Source: JAJTHC01 sp044348005 (lineage in GTDB: Bacteria; Cyanobacteriota; Vampirovibrionia; Vampirovibrionales; JAJTHC01). From it: 64,000 nucleotides of DNA. The stretch is taken from contig JBIKTR010000004.1 in assembly GCA_044348005.1 (NCBI GenBank), positions 62,001-126,000 of the forward strand, read 5' to 3'. The position numbers and the translations under genes are program-made. The notes under the pieces are model-generated. The model was not told where the DNA came from. It made no database searches and saw only the letters and a list, made by a program, of their open reading frames with translations. Of the stretch, positions 52,001 to 59,738 are shown in pieces; the stretch's first letter is position 1, and each line of letters begins with the position of its first letter.

Positions 52001-52789
52001 CAAGCGCGTTTAAAGTACAGTTTGAATGACCGCGTCAAGTTCCAAATGGGTTCACGGCGTTCACCGCTTGAAACCAGTTTCTTGTCATACGCAGGGTTCA
52101 CGCCTAAAAATGGTAGTTTGGCGGGGGAATTGATCGGTCAGGTGCGTGAAACCACTCTTTTTGCGGAAGCAAACGTGGTGCCCTGGAAAAATTGGGACTT
52201 AAACATGGCCTATGAATTTGGGCTAGTCAATGGTAAAAATGTTCAACGTAACACGAAAAACCAAGTGTATGCCAGTCTTGGTTACAACTGGCAGTATGCT
52301 AAAAATCATGCCGTTCGCTTGGCGTATGAATCCCTGTTCTTTGGCTATGCCAAAAATGCGACACTGGGCTATTATAACCAGTTTACCACCTTGCCTCAGT
52401 TGGTTTCAGCGCAAGCCCCGCTTGAAGCAACACCTAAGGGATACATTCTAGGCGGGTACTTTTCGCCAGATACCTTTTTCTTAAACGATTTACGCCTTGA
52501 TTTTAGAGGCAGTTGCTTAAACAAGTTCATTGAATACAAGTTAGGTGGAAGTATCGGGGTACAGACTCAAAACCCTGGGATTCCAGGGCAGGCTAATGCC
52601 ACCGGTGCGGCTTATTCAGGCAACAGTCAACTCACCTTTAACCTCAATGAAGCCGTTTCCCTTTACGGCGTGGTGGACTACTTAGACACGGGCGGGGTAT
52701 TTTCTCGCTGGCGTTTAGGTGGGGGGTTGATTTACCGCCCAGCTATTCGAGGCATGATGCCCGTGATCGGTTCAAAAATCGACGACTAA
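49004..52789 (+). CDS. BcsC-like TPR protein with outer-membrane beta-barrel
   Basis: 1261 residues. Signal peptide (about 1-38, AVLGVTALLVGGFEHALA). Residues about 45-700 are tetratricopeptide repeats. A low-complexity linker (about 700-880, Ser/Gln/Thr-rich) leads to a C-terminal beta-barrel (about 890-1261) with alternating strands and the LGGYFSPDTFF-type motif seen in BcsC/PelB-like porins that export polysaccharides. No bcsA/bcsB or pelA-G gene is near, so the polymer is unknown. Monocistronic with its own terminator. No C-terminal Phe; the end is SKIDD. Confidence 0.85.
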   Translation: MFSPFVNPLLCKKTAQTLGAVLGVTALLVGGFEHALAASSLPASAQSGVRLYNRGLVAQSLKVFRSTVKRNPTNALAYTWLGKAYKKQGGQTNQALAIQAFETALELDPTEATALKELAELYSWDPNKRAEATRLLQQYVSLKPQDYSAEKQLAMLYIWQGLYEKATPYVEHVQAYYPKDAPFLTAYAQYLTYTGRPYEAVELYEGPLKAHSANAGVNLRQAYVAALVKSGQTAQARTIYRQMLSASEVNGRLDDTVLNALAGMAYELGDFEEALSIDKELLHSTKVDAVQITFRMARSYQHLGHYEKALTLFGELHHQGRLNTNEKIEYADVLTEARAKGVTGVDPSHIEEIFHEALKTTNDKVGLSLRLARLYATQADESANAVNYFIYAAERDATGKAKTELIDFLKSLAENPAANVQEAYSKALHSFPNDPELTGVYAEYLSWNEATRPQALEQFLKLAQTQPKVSKAYAEKVEQTLVWHQAKREYVTWYELLGQAYPTIHAHKLALARAYWQDKSATPNVEKAYSLYNELMPLYGKDPKFVNEFAGLLSQSPDKKMKARGLALVEGLYLQNPTDLGLTLAYAKQLSYSGKQSHAIKLFDKVLSHSPQSRDALVGKANAYLWNSENYKAIKLLNQARQTYPHDSEILHSLAEAYKAIGRYDKALAIMKESKQIQPVTPSSISDAFLETKGAESNQGFMDALKPESEASNLSSNTSTLRQPGRNKIVDFESTEAYPLIVWEDAASDVLPQTQRTTHPTPLIPQPLGMDETFATLHRLQQQSSQQLERLHTKVNVLSDMAPGQAEVTGVRLNKPDQSAFASGFHTALSNQSHVQDLATYGVLGELNAQEDVELGMGQTIISDEDPAVGNYVGGRGDLFQLDKLTDLNRDIKEAMRPTFRTGFLYTSQDGEDTTNKLRHWIVPNQISFNLTPNVRMRAGYAVRNLMIPAIRDYNLNPRSTMAHQYSLGTSFALTDKLSFDGDASLENYTQSSSVNVNYQARLKYSLNDRVKFQMGSRRSPLETSFLSYAGFTPKNGSLAGELIGQVRETTLFAEANVVPWKNWDLNMAYEFGLVNGKNVQRNTKNQVYASLGYNWQYAKNHAVRLAYESLFFGYAKNATLGYYNQFTTLPQLVSAQAPLEATPKGYILGGYFSPDTFFLNDLRLDFRGSCLNKFIEYKLGGSIGVQTQNPGIPGQANATGAAYSGNSQLTFNLNEAVSLYGVVDYLDTGGVFSRWRLGGGLIYRPAIRGMMPVIGSKIDD

Positions 52790-52797
52790 ACCAATTT

Positions 52798-52826
52798 AAG
52801 GGAAGGAATACACCTTCCCTTTTTAG
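52798..52826 (+). terminator. Intrinsic terminator of the BcsC-like gene
   Basis: AAGGGAAGG (52798-52806) pairs with CCTTCCCTT (52813-52821) over a six-base loop, then TTTT. It lies nine bases after the stop. Confidence 0.85.
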
Positions 52827-52895
52827 CTTTATTGATTTAGCATAGCGAGGATACAGAGAAAGTCGGTTGTTTTTGGTAAAATAAGGGTATAACCA

Positions 52896-53033
52896 TTAAA
52901 TGGGCATAATCCGCAAGTGGTGAAAGCGTGGGCTATTACGGCAGGGGCAGGATCCATTTTCTGCTTCAATGAAGCCGTGGCCTTGGTGGGTTCCTTGTAT
53001 TCGTCGATTACGCGCTCTCTCCACTTGGGGCAT
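52896..53033 (-). CDS. Possible small Cys/His protein
   Basis: A 45-codon ORF (MPQVERARNR...) on the same strand as the kinase gene and about 70 bases downstream of it. It contains GSCPCRNSPRFHHLRIMP, in which CPC and HH could bind zinc, and the codons look orderly. There is no good ribosome binding site. It may be a real small protein co-transcribed with the kinase, a gene remnant, or chance. The rest of 52827-53104 shows nothing else. Confidence 0.3.
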   Translation of the reverse strand: MPQVERARNRRIQGTHQGHGFIEAENGSCPCRNSPRFHHLRIMPI

Positions 53034-53104
53034 CGTCAGGATCACGAAATGAGGCTTTCGCAGAGCTTTCTATAGTAATTTAGGGCAAAGAAACAAAAAA
53101 TGGA

Positions 53105-54802
53105 CTAAAGGCCTGCGTTTACTGTAGAACGAGGCGTTGCATCAGACGTTTGCAGGGCATCCTGCTCAAAGCCATTTCGATCAAAAATAGGCATCCATAA
53201 CGTAAACACTGAACCACGTTGTTCTTGGCTTTCAAGTGTAATACCCCCCCCGTGTTGATGCATAATTTGTTGAGCCAAGTAAAGGCCCAAACCACTTCCA
53301 CTATTTCGTTTACGTCGGGTTCCTTGTGAAAAACGTTGAAACAAATGGGCTTGATCTTCTAGGGGGATCCCTTGGCCGTTGTCTCTAATGTCAATGCTTA
53401 ACCAGCCCAACCATGCTTCAGGCGGGGTTAAGTCGTCTTCTGAAAAGCCTCGCCAAGGGGTTGAAGTGCTCGGCTTGAGTTGGACAGAGACGTCTACCTG
53501 CGTGCCTTCAGGCGTATGTTTAAGGGCATTGCCGATTAAATTCGTTAAAACGCGCTTAATTTCCAAAACATCGCCAAACAGCAAATGAGTTTCGCTTAAA
53601 GGGCTGGGCAAGAACGTTAAGGCGTGCTGACGCTCTTCGGCCAAGGGAGCCAACGTTTCAACCACTTGCTCAATGGCATGTAACAGGTTGAACTCTTGTA
53701 ACACAAGCGTTTGACGACCAGATTCATAACGGTAGACGTCCAACAACGTGTTGACGAGATTTAACAAATCCTGGTGATTTTCACTCATCACGTGAAGCAT
53801 GTCCAACTGTTGGGCGGTGGGCGGACCAAACTTACCTTGTCTAAAAAAGTCGTAAAATTGAAGAGTCGACTGCAAAGGCGTGCGTAAATCATGGGTCAGG
53901 GTGGCCACAAAGTCTTGCCTTAATTCATCTAATTTTCGACGTTGCGTCACATCTCGAAAAACCCACAAACTACGCCCTTCTGCATGAGGCAATTCGCTGC
54001 CGAGGGCTTCAATAGGGCGTTGACTCTGTTGCATACGCGTTTCTAAGTAATAGGGTTCTTGCTTTTCAAACGCGTGCCTAGCTTCTTCTATCCGTAAATT
54101 GGCCACCCATTGCATGACGGGTGTTTCTTTCAACACAGGTGCTTTTTTATCTTGCGCTTGCTTCACCCATTTTTTAAAAACAGGGTTGCATAGTTCCACA
54201 CAACCCGTGCGGTCTAACACAACAATGGCATCGGCACTATGATTGAAAATGGCTTCAAGCTCTGCTTTGGCTTCTTCAAGCGATTCGGTGCGTTTGGCCA
54301 CGGTTTCTTCAAGAACCAGATTATAATTTTTTAGGGTGGAATTGAGTTTATTGACTTTTTTTAGGGTGTTTTCAAGGCCTCTAACCAAGCGCTGACGTTC
54401 AAGGGCTTGTTCAATAGTGGCTTGAAGTTGGGCGTTGTCCCACGGTTTTTCAAGGTAACGATAAATACCCACTTCGTTAATGGCAGCAATGGCATTTTCT
54501 TTGTCTGCATAACCCGTCAGTAAAATCGTTTCAACATTGGGCAATTTGGCCTTCACTTGTTTTAAAAACTCAATCCCCGTTAATGGAGGCATGTTAAAAT
54601 CGCTGACCACCACATCAGGACGAATACTTTCAAGCGCAGCAAGGGCGTCAAGGGGGTTATTATGACTCACAATGTCATGCGGGGTTTCAAGCATTAGGTA
54701 GCTTTCAATGCTTGAAGTTACGATGTGTTCATCGTCCACCAGTAAAATTTTGGCCGATTGTTGACGCAATTGCACTAACATTTCTTCAATGTTAAGACTC
54801 AT
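53105..54802 (-). CDS. Receiver-PAS-histidine kinase hybrid
   Basis: 565 residues, no membrane helix, so cytoplasmic. Order: receiver domain (about 18-135) with VDDE and phosphoacceptor Asp68 (VVSDFNMPP), coiled coil (about 137-185), PAS domain (about 186-290), phosphoacceptor helix LTHDLRTPL (His304), and ATPase domain with NLIGNALKHTPEG, DNGQGIPLE and GSGLGLYLAQQI. A receiver at the front of a kinase usually lets another kinase control it. Partner unknown. Confidence 0.93.
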   Translation of the reverse strand: MSLNIEEMLVQLRQQSAKILLVDDEHIVTSSIESYLMLETPHDIVSHNNPLDALAALESIRPDVVVSDFNMPPLTGIEFLKQVKAKLPNVETILLTGYADKENAIAAINEVGIYRYLEKPWDNAQLQATIEQALERQRLVRGLENTLKKVNKLNSTLKNYNLVLEETVAKRTESLEEAKAELEAIFNHSADAIVVLDRTGCVELCNPVFKKWVKQAQDKKAPVLKETPVMQWVANLRIEEARHAFEKQEPYYLETRMQQSQRPIEALGSELPHAEGRSLWVFRDVTQRRKLDELRQDFVATLTHDLRTPLQSTLQFYDFFRQGKFGPPTAQQLDMLHVMSENHQDLLNLVNTLLDVYRYESGRQTLVLQEFNLLHAIEQVVETLAPLAEERQHALTFLPSPLSETHLLFGDVLEIKRVLTNLIGNALKHTPEGTQVDVSVQLKPSTSTPWRGFSEDDLTPPEAWLGWLSIDIRDNGQGIPLEDQAHLFQRFSQGTRRKRNSGSGLGLYLAQQIMHQHGGGITLESQEQRGSVFTLWMPIFDRNGFEQDALQTSDATPRSTVNAGL

Positions 54803-54975
54803 AAAAACCTCGTTTGAGTGGGTGGCCTAAAAGGAACCCGACTTGCATAAGAACTATTGAGTAGTTTAACAAGTTTTTACAAATATGGCAAAAATCTAGT
54901 CCATGTCACATCCACAAATGACTTTTATGCTAGATTAAAAGGATGACTGTATAGAAAAACGGAGACTTCCCCATC

Positions 54976-55788
54976 ATGTTTTTTTTAGAAACCCTTGACA
55001 CGCCGAGTCAAAAAGCCTTACAAGACTTAACCAAAGACTTTGACCCCCAAAAACCAACCCTACTCGTTTACAGTGGGCCTTCAGGCGTAGGGAAAGGGGT
55101 GCTGCGTAACGCCCTTTACACGGGCCACAGTGATTACGGCAAGGGCTATAAAGGCGTGCCGTGGCAACACTTTCAAGCGACTGTTTCCGCCACAACTCGC
55201 CCCGCCAGGTCTTGTGAAACAGAAGGGGTGGACTATTATTTTTTAAATAGCGAACGTTTTAATCAAAAGCTAAAAACGGACGACTTTCTTGAATGGAAGG
55301 CTTCAGGTTCTGGAGACCTGTACGGTACCCTTAAAAGTGAAATAGATCGTATTGCTCAACTGGGTTTATTGCCTGTTTTAGAAATTGAAACAGAAGGCAA
55401 GAAAGAAATCGACAAACTGAAGTCTATGTACAATGTGTTGAGTCTATTTATTTTACCCCCTGCTCAGGAAGATCTGATACTCAAACAAGAACTTTCTGCT
55501 CAGGTGGGTATTATGCTTTCAGAACAACCCACCCTAAAGCGTTTACTTCAAGCCCTTAATACCCCTGAACTTTCAGCCCAACTAACAACGCTCTACAGTC
55601 GCTTGAATCATCGCAGTACTGAAAACAAGGCCAAACGTTTTTTACGATTAACAAAAGCCGTTGAAGAACTCAAAGAAGCCCCCCATTACGATGTCGTCCT
55701 CGTCAATGACACCTTAAAGGAAGCCGTTCCTAAAGTGCAAGCCGTGTTTGAAGCCGTGTATAACGGCAGTCACCTACACAACCACTAA
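54976..55788 (+). CDS. gmk: Guanylate kinase, enlarged form
   Basis: 270 residues against about 200 usual. P-loop SGPSGVGKG (33-41); GMP-binding motifs SATTRPAR and EGVDYYFL; FLEWK...YGT; and EIETEGKKEI, the last equivalent to the E-I-D-V-Q-G motif. Extra length comes from an N-terminal ~25 residues and an insertion near 167-225 (SAQVGIMLSEQPTLKRLLQ and following). Converts GMP to GDP with ATP. The core residues look intact. Its last four bases overlap the recQ stop on the other strand. Confidence 0.87.
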   Translation: MFFLETLDTPSQKALQDLTKDFDPQKPTLLVYSGPSGVGKGVLRNALYTGHSDYGKGYKGVPWQHFQATVSATTRPARSCETEGVDYYFLNSERFNQKLKTDDFLEWKASGSGDLYGTLKSEIDRIAQLGLLPVLEIETEGKKEIDKLKSMYNVLSLFILPPAQEDLILKQELSAQVGIMLSEQPTLKRLLQALNTPELSAQLTTLYSRLNHRSTENKAKRFLRLTKAVEELKEAPHYDVVLVNDTLKEAVPKVQAVFEAVYNGSHLHNH

Positions 55789-57536
55789 AACGACGCATTT
55801 CTAGCTTGGCGAAGTCGGGGTTTGCGTGGTTTGCGAGGGGGCTTTGGGCAGGCGTTTGGTAAAATAGCCTTCGGCAATTGTGCCATCGATTCTTGAAGAG
55901 ACACCAGCGTGATGGCCTCTTCGGCCCGAATTAAAGGGGCTTCATCTAGTCGATCGTCGCCAGATTTGATCCATCGAATGGCCTTGGCTTCGAGTTGGTA
56001 AGGCTGGCTTGGCGTGGGTGAAGACGTCAGTTGCTGGGAAATACTGATAAAATTTTGGCGTTCCAATTGTTCTAAATAAAGGGAAATTCGAAACGCCCCT
56101 TCTTGCTTAAAGCTTCCAAAACTAGGCAAGCCTTGCACCCATTCACGCACGCCCATAGGAACAGGGGCTAAATCCCCACACAACACCCCCATCACCGTGT
56201 CAGGCAAGGCCTTTTCCTTTAATCGATGAATCACCGAAAAGGCATGCTTCATCAATAACGCCGATTCATGATAAACAGCAGGACGCGTTTGGCAGACGTC
56301 GCAACCCGTGCAGCGCTTGCTTTTGAGCGTCTGCCCAAAGTGATCCAAAATCAATTGATGTCGACATGTTGCACTGTCGGTATACATCAGCATATTCCAT
56401 AGGCGCTGGGTGGATTCCCCATTTTTTTGGAGTAGATTCGTCCAACTGCGTTCGTCGCTAGAGCGTTTGAATAAATAACACGTGGCTGGTAGGCCGTCGC
56501 GTCCTGCTCGGCCGGCTTCTTGCACATAACCTTCTAGCGATTGAGGCATGCTGGCATGAATCACAAAGCGAATATCCGCGCGATCAATCCCCATGCCAAA
56601 GGCCGTGGTGGCCACCATAATGTTTACTTTACCTTGCATAAAGGCGTCTTGGTTTTGACTGCGTAAGGCATCAGGCAAACCCGCGTGGTAGGCCTTGGCA
56701 TTAAAGCCATTGACTTGCAAAGCCAGGGCCATGTCTTCTACATCTTTACGGCTTAGGCAGTATATAATGCCAGCTTGTTCTTTACGCCCTTGAAGAATGG
56801 GCAAGACCTGATCTTGTAAGAATTCTGCCAAACGCCCAGAACGTTGAAGCACCTTATACGCGAGGTTGGCTCTAAACATGGACGATTGAAACCGTTTGGG
56901 GGTATTGAGTTTAAGGCTGGTTTCAATGTCTTGCACCACGGGACGAGGGGCGGTGGCCGTAAAGGCGTGAATCGCTAAATGCGGAAAGGTTTCACGCAAG
57001 CCCCCTAGTTTTTGATAATCAGGGCGAAACTGATGCCCCCATTGGCTAATGCAGTGGGCTTCATCAATCGCGATGTAGGCCAACTGCCCATGCTGTTTTA
57101 GGGCCATTATAAATGAAGGGTTGGCCATTTTTTCAGGAGACACATAAAGCAGTTGCAGATCACCGTTTTGATATCGCGAAAAAGTGTCTCGACGCTCTTC
57201 AAGCGATTGCGACGAATTGAGGCAACCCACGCTAAACCCTTTTTGCTGGGCTTGTTGCACTTGATCTTCCATTAAAGCAATTAACGGACTAATAATAAGA
57301 GCCGTACGTTTTGGAAAAAAGAGAATGGGCAATTGAAAGCAAAGGGATTTTCCGCCCCCTGTAGGAAAGAGGGTAACGCTGTCTTGCCGCGTGAGCACGG
57401 CTTCAATGCTTTCAAGCTGTAAGGCTCTAAAATCGTCATAGCCCCAGTGGTGCTGAAGCGCCTTGAGCAAATCGCCCCGATGAATAGAAAGGGAGGCGGG
57501 AGTGGTATGATTCAACGCATCGAGTAATGCCGACAA
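55785..57536 (-). CDS. recQ: RecQ-family ATP-dependent DNA helicase
   Basis: 583 residues. Helicase motifs: FPTGGGKSLCFQLP (about 57-70, Walker A), SPLIALMEDQV, YIAIDEAHCISQWGHQFRPDY (about 154-174, DEAH), FTATA, and QEAGRAGRDG (motif VI). A Cys4 zinc region follows (CRHQLILDHFG..., CTGCDVC). The HRDC domain is absent or very short; the tail is basic (KPPRKPRKPRLRQ). It unwinds DNA 3' to 5' in repair. Confidence 0.94.
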   Translation of the reverse strand: MSALLDALNHTTPASLSIHRGDLLKALQHHWGYDDFRALQLESIEAVLTRQDSVTLFPTGGGKSLCFQLPILFFPKRTALIISPLIALMEDQVQQAQQKGFSVGCLNSSQSLEERRDTFSRYQNGDLQLLYVSPEKMANPSFIMALKQHGQLAYIAIDEAHCISQWGHQFRPDYQKLGGLRETFPHLAIHAFTATAPRPVVQDIETSLKLNTPKRFQSSMFRANLAYKVLQRSGRLAEFLQDQVLPILQGRKEQAGIIYCLSRKDVEDMALALQVNGFNAKAYHAGLPDALRSQNQDAFMQGKVNIMVATTAFGMGIDRADIRFVIHASMPQSLEGYVQEAGRAGRDGLPATCYLFKRSSDERSWTNLLQKNGESTQRLWNMLMYTDSATCRHQLILDHFGQTLKSKRCTGCDVCQTRPAVYHESALLMKHAFSVIHRLKEKALPDTVMGVLCGDLAPVPMGVREWVQGLPSFGSFKQEGAFRISLYLEQLERQNFISISQQLTSSPTPSQPYQLEAKAIRWIKSGDDRLDEAPLIRAEEAITLVSLQESMAQLPKAILPNACPKPPRKPRKPRLRQARNASF

Positions 57537-57565
57537 GGGAAAGTGTCCTTCTTTAGTGTGTGCGT

Positions 57566-57612
57566 TAAGTGTGAACCTTAAGTGTGAACCTTAAGTGCCG
57601 AACCTTAAGTGT
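57566..57612. repeat. 13-bp tandem repeat
   Basis: AAGTGTGAACCTT is repeated about three and a half times (the third unit reads AAGTGCCGAACCTT). It lies between recQ and the divergent 57760 gene; otherwise 57537-57759 shows nothing. Confidence 0.8.
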
Positions 57613-57759
57613 AGCACAAGCGATAAAAATAAGGGAATGGCCAAGAAAACGTCTTTTTTCGGGCAAACCTAAAACGTGACGTTGTAAAAAAGGTAAAAGC
57701 ATGCTAGACTGATTCCTGTGTTTATGTTTCCTCAAGTCATGCGATAGGAAGTCTTCACC

Positions 57760-58107
57760 ATGGCGATGTATAAAAAGCTCCTGCCTTTGCTTAATCGTTT
57801 TGTGTATTTGAGACAAGGCTACTTTAACCGCTATTACGAAGGCAAGCTCCTTGAAGTCACCCCAGACACCCTTACCATTCAAGCCTATGACGAGCAAGGT
57901 CGTCCTGAAGCGGAATGGGTCATTACGCTGTCTACCATCACCGAATTTATGGTGGGCGATCGGGATTTAGACGAGTTAAACATCAAGGTGTGCTTGGCTA
58001 AAACCGTTGAACAAGCCGAACTCAATGATTCTGCTGAAGCGTATGCGTCTTACGAGCGAATGAAGCAGTCGGTGACGTCAAACACGGGCCACCCTGAAGG
58101 CTTTTAA
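57760..58107 (+). CDS. Unknown protein upstream of neuB
   Basis: 115 residues. Basic N-terminus with NRFVYLRQGYFNRYYEGKLLEVTPDTLTIQAY (about 12-43), which has the look of a small beta-barrel (Sm-like) strand pattern, then VITLSTITEFMVGDRDLDEL and an acidic helical tail. The Sm-like idea is a weak guess. It is 12 bases from neuB on the same strand, so likely in its operon. No signal peptide. Confidence 0.6.
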   Translation: MAMYKKLLPLLNRFVYLRQGYFNRYYEGKLLEVTPDTLTIQAYDEQGRPEAEWVITLSTITEFMVGDRDLDELNIKVCLAKTVEQAELNDSAEAYASYERMKQSVTSNTGHPEGF

Positions 58108-58119
58108 AGGGACTTTTTC

Positions 58120-59196
58120 ATGTTTTCCTTTAGCGCACTTACTCAAGCCCAAGTCTATATCATTGCTGAAGCGGGGGTCAATCACGACGGTTCGCTTGAA
58201 AAAGCCCTTGCTTTGGTGGATGCCGCCATTTACGCCCAAGCCAACGCCGTCAAATTCCAACTGTTTAATCCGTATGAACTTGCCACGGCTTCCGCGCACA
58301 AGGCGGACTACCAACTTGCAAATGAAGCTTCGCCAGAAGGGGATGAATCCCAACAAGCCATGCTTGAACGCTTATGGCTGAATGCTGAAGCGTTGAAAAA
58401 AGTGCAAGCCTACGCCCATAGTAAAGGGATTGATTTTTTATGTTCGCCCTTTGATGCAGAGAGTGCCAACGCCCTTGTCGAACGTTTTCAACTCCCTTTT
58501 GTAAAACTAGGCAGTGGGGAATTGACGAATTTTCCATTATTAAAACGACTGGCCCTAAAAGGGGTTCCGCTCTTACTTTCTACAGGCATGGCAAACCTGA
58601 AGGATGTTCAACGCACCCACGAGTTCTTGGCCCCCTTTTACGGGTTTCGCTTTAGTGATGCCGTCGCTTTTATGCATTGCACCAGTCAATACCCTGCGGA
58701 TCTTGAAACATTGAACCTAAAAGCCTTACGCACCCTTCAAGACGCCTTTTCAGGCCACGTGATTGGCTATTCGGATCACTCCCTTTCCGTGACCGAAGTT
58801 CCCGCTACCGCCGTGGGCTTAGGGGCCAGAATTTATGAAAAACACCTCACCCTTGACGCTTCAGCCAAAACGGGGCCAGATCACCAAGCATCCCTTGAAC
58901 CTCAAGCGTTTAAACACTTGGTGAAAACCATTCGCAACGCCGAACTCACGCTAGGAAACGGAATTAAAGAAGCCCACGCCTGCGAAAGAAACACGTCTGA
59001 AGTGGCGCGTAAAAGCCTTGTGCTGAATGTGGATGTCCCCGCAGGCACCGTGCTTGAAGAAGCGCATCTCACCACCAAGCGCCCCGGAACGGGGCTTTGT
59101 GCGTCTCGCTATTATGACGTATTAGGTCAACGCACCAAGTACGCCTTAAGCGCCGACACCGTGCTACAGGCCGACATGTTGGAAGACGACGCCTAA
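58120..59196 (+). CDS. neuB: NeuB-family sialic acid / N-acetylneuraminate synthase
   Basis: 358 residues. TIM-barrel motifs: IIAEAGVNHDGS (about 13-24), VKFQLF (about 43-48), KLGSGELTNFPLLK, STGMA, HCTSQYP, VIGYSDHS (about 208-215) and KHLTLDASAKTGPDH (about 239-254). A C-terminal SAF antifreeze-like domain (about 285-350) is present, with KRPGTG. It condenses phosphoenolpyruvate with an amino-hexose to make a nonulosonic acid. The exact sugar is unknown. The acetyltransferase at 1.1 kb could belong to the same pathway. Confidence 0.92.
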   Translation: MFSFSALTQAQVYIIAEAGVNHDGSLEKALALVDAAIYAQANAVKFQLFNPYELATASAHKADYQLANEASPEGDESQQAMLERLWLNAEALKKVQAYAHSKGIDFLCSPFDAESANALVERFQLPFVKLGSGELTNFPLLKRLALKGVPLLLSTGMANLKDVQRTHEFLAPFYGFRFSDAVAFMHCTSQYPADLETLNLKALRTLQDAFSGHVIGYSDHSLSVTEVPATAVGLGARIYEKHLTLDASAKTGPDHQASLEPQAFKHLVKTIRNAELTLGNGIKEAHACERNTSEVARKSLVLNVDVPAGTVLEEAHLTTKRPGTGLCASRYYDVLGQRTKYALSADTVLQADMLEDDA

Positions 59197-59501
59197 TGCC
59201 TACTTACGGCTATGTGTGTAGCAACTTGGCGTGCTTACATACGTTTAGCATCCACCGCTTAGCCCGTGAAAGTCATTTAATCACCTTCTGCCCCCAGTGC
59301 CACGCCTTGGCCGAACGAGACCCCAACGATTATAAACGCATTCGTTTAAAGCGCCTTCGTGCTTCTTTGCCTCAAGAAGCGTTTGAAACGTCGCCACAAA
59401 GCCCTGAACACGTACATGGTGAAAACTGTTCTTGCGCCTTAAATAAGGATTGGCACGCCTACGTCAAGCTTCGATTGGCAGAAGATTCTCCTGATATATA
59501 G
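59196..59501 (+). CDS. FmdB-like zinc-ribbon protein
   Basis: 101 residues, start overlapping the neuB stop (TAATG). N-terminal zinc ribbon MPTYGYVCSNLACLHTF with a second pair FCPQCH gives four Cys (about 8, 13, 32, 35), as in the FmdB/regulatory family though with wider first spacing. A second Cys pair (CSC) lies near residue 78. Nothing is known of its link to neuB. Its TAG stop lies in the end of repeat element copy C. Confidence 0.6.
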   Translation: MPTYGYVCSNLACLHTFSIHRLARESHLITFCPQCHALAERDPNDYKRIRLKRLRASLPQEAFETSPQSPEHVHGENCSCALNKDWHAYVKLRLAEDSPDI

Positions 59502-59630
59502 TATCCGATAGATAAAACGGTCTGTGGTCTCTTCGTTGTCGCTACGATTCTCGATGTGCTTATGGTCGTCTTTGTAGACTTCACACATCTGCGAGTCTAG
59601 GCTCCTAGAATAGCCTACTGTACGAAAAAC
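59497..59630 (+). repeat. Stop-codon element, copy C
   Basis: Begins TATAGTATCCGATAGAT and continues AAAACGGTCT, with TCGTTGTCGCTACGATT and TCTAGGCTCCTAGAATAGCCTA conserved. The central stem is GATTCTCGATGTG (59546-59558) against CACATCTGCGAGTC (59584-59597), with one small bulge, quite different in sequence from copies A, B and D yet still paired. Its first bases supply the TAG of the zinc-ribbon gene (59499-59501). The right terminal repeat is lost or unclear. Confidence 0.75.
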
Positions 59631-59738
59631 TCTAAACTTGGCTATATACCCATTAAACGATATAAAATACTATTTGCGTGAAAGGGGCTTTTCAGTTAGG
59701 ATGGTAAAACCTAAAAAAAGTATGGAGAAGACCGTTCA

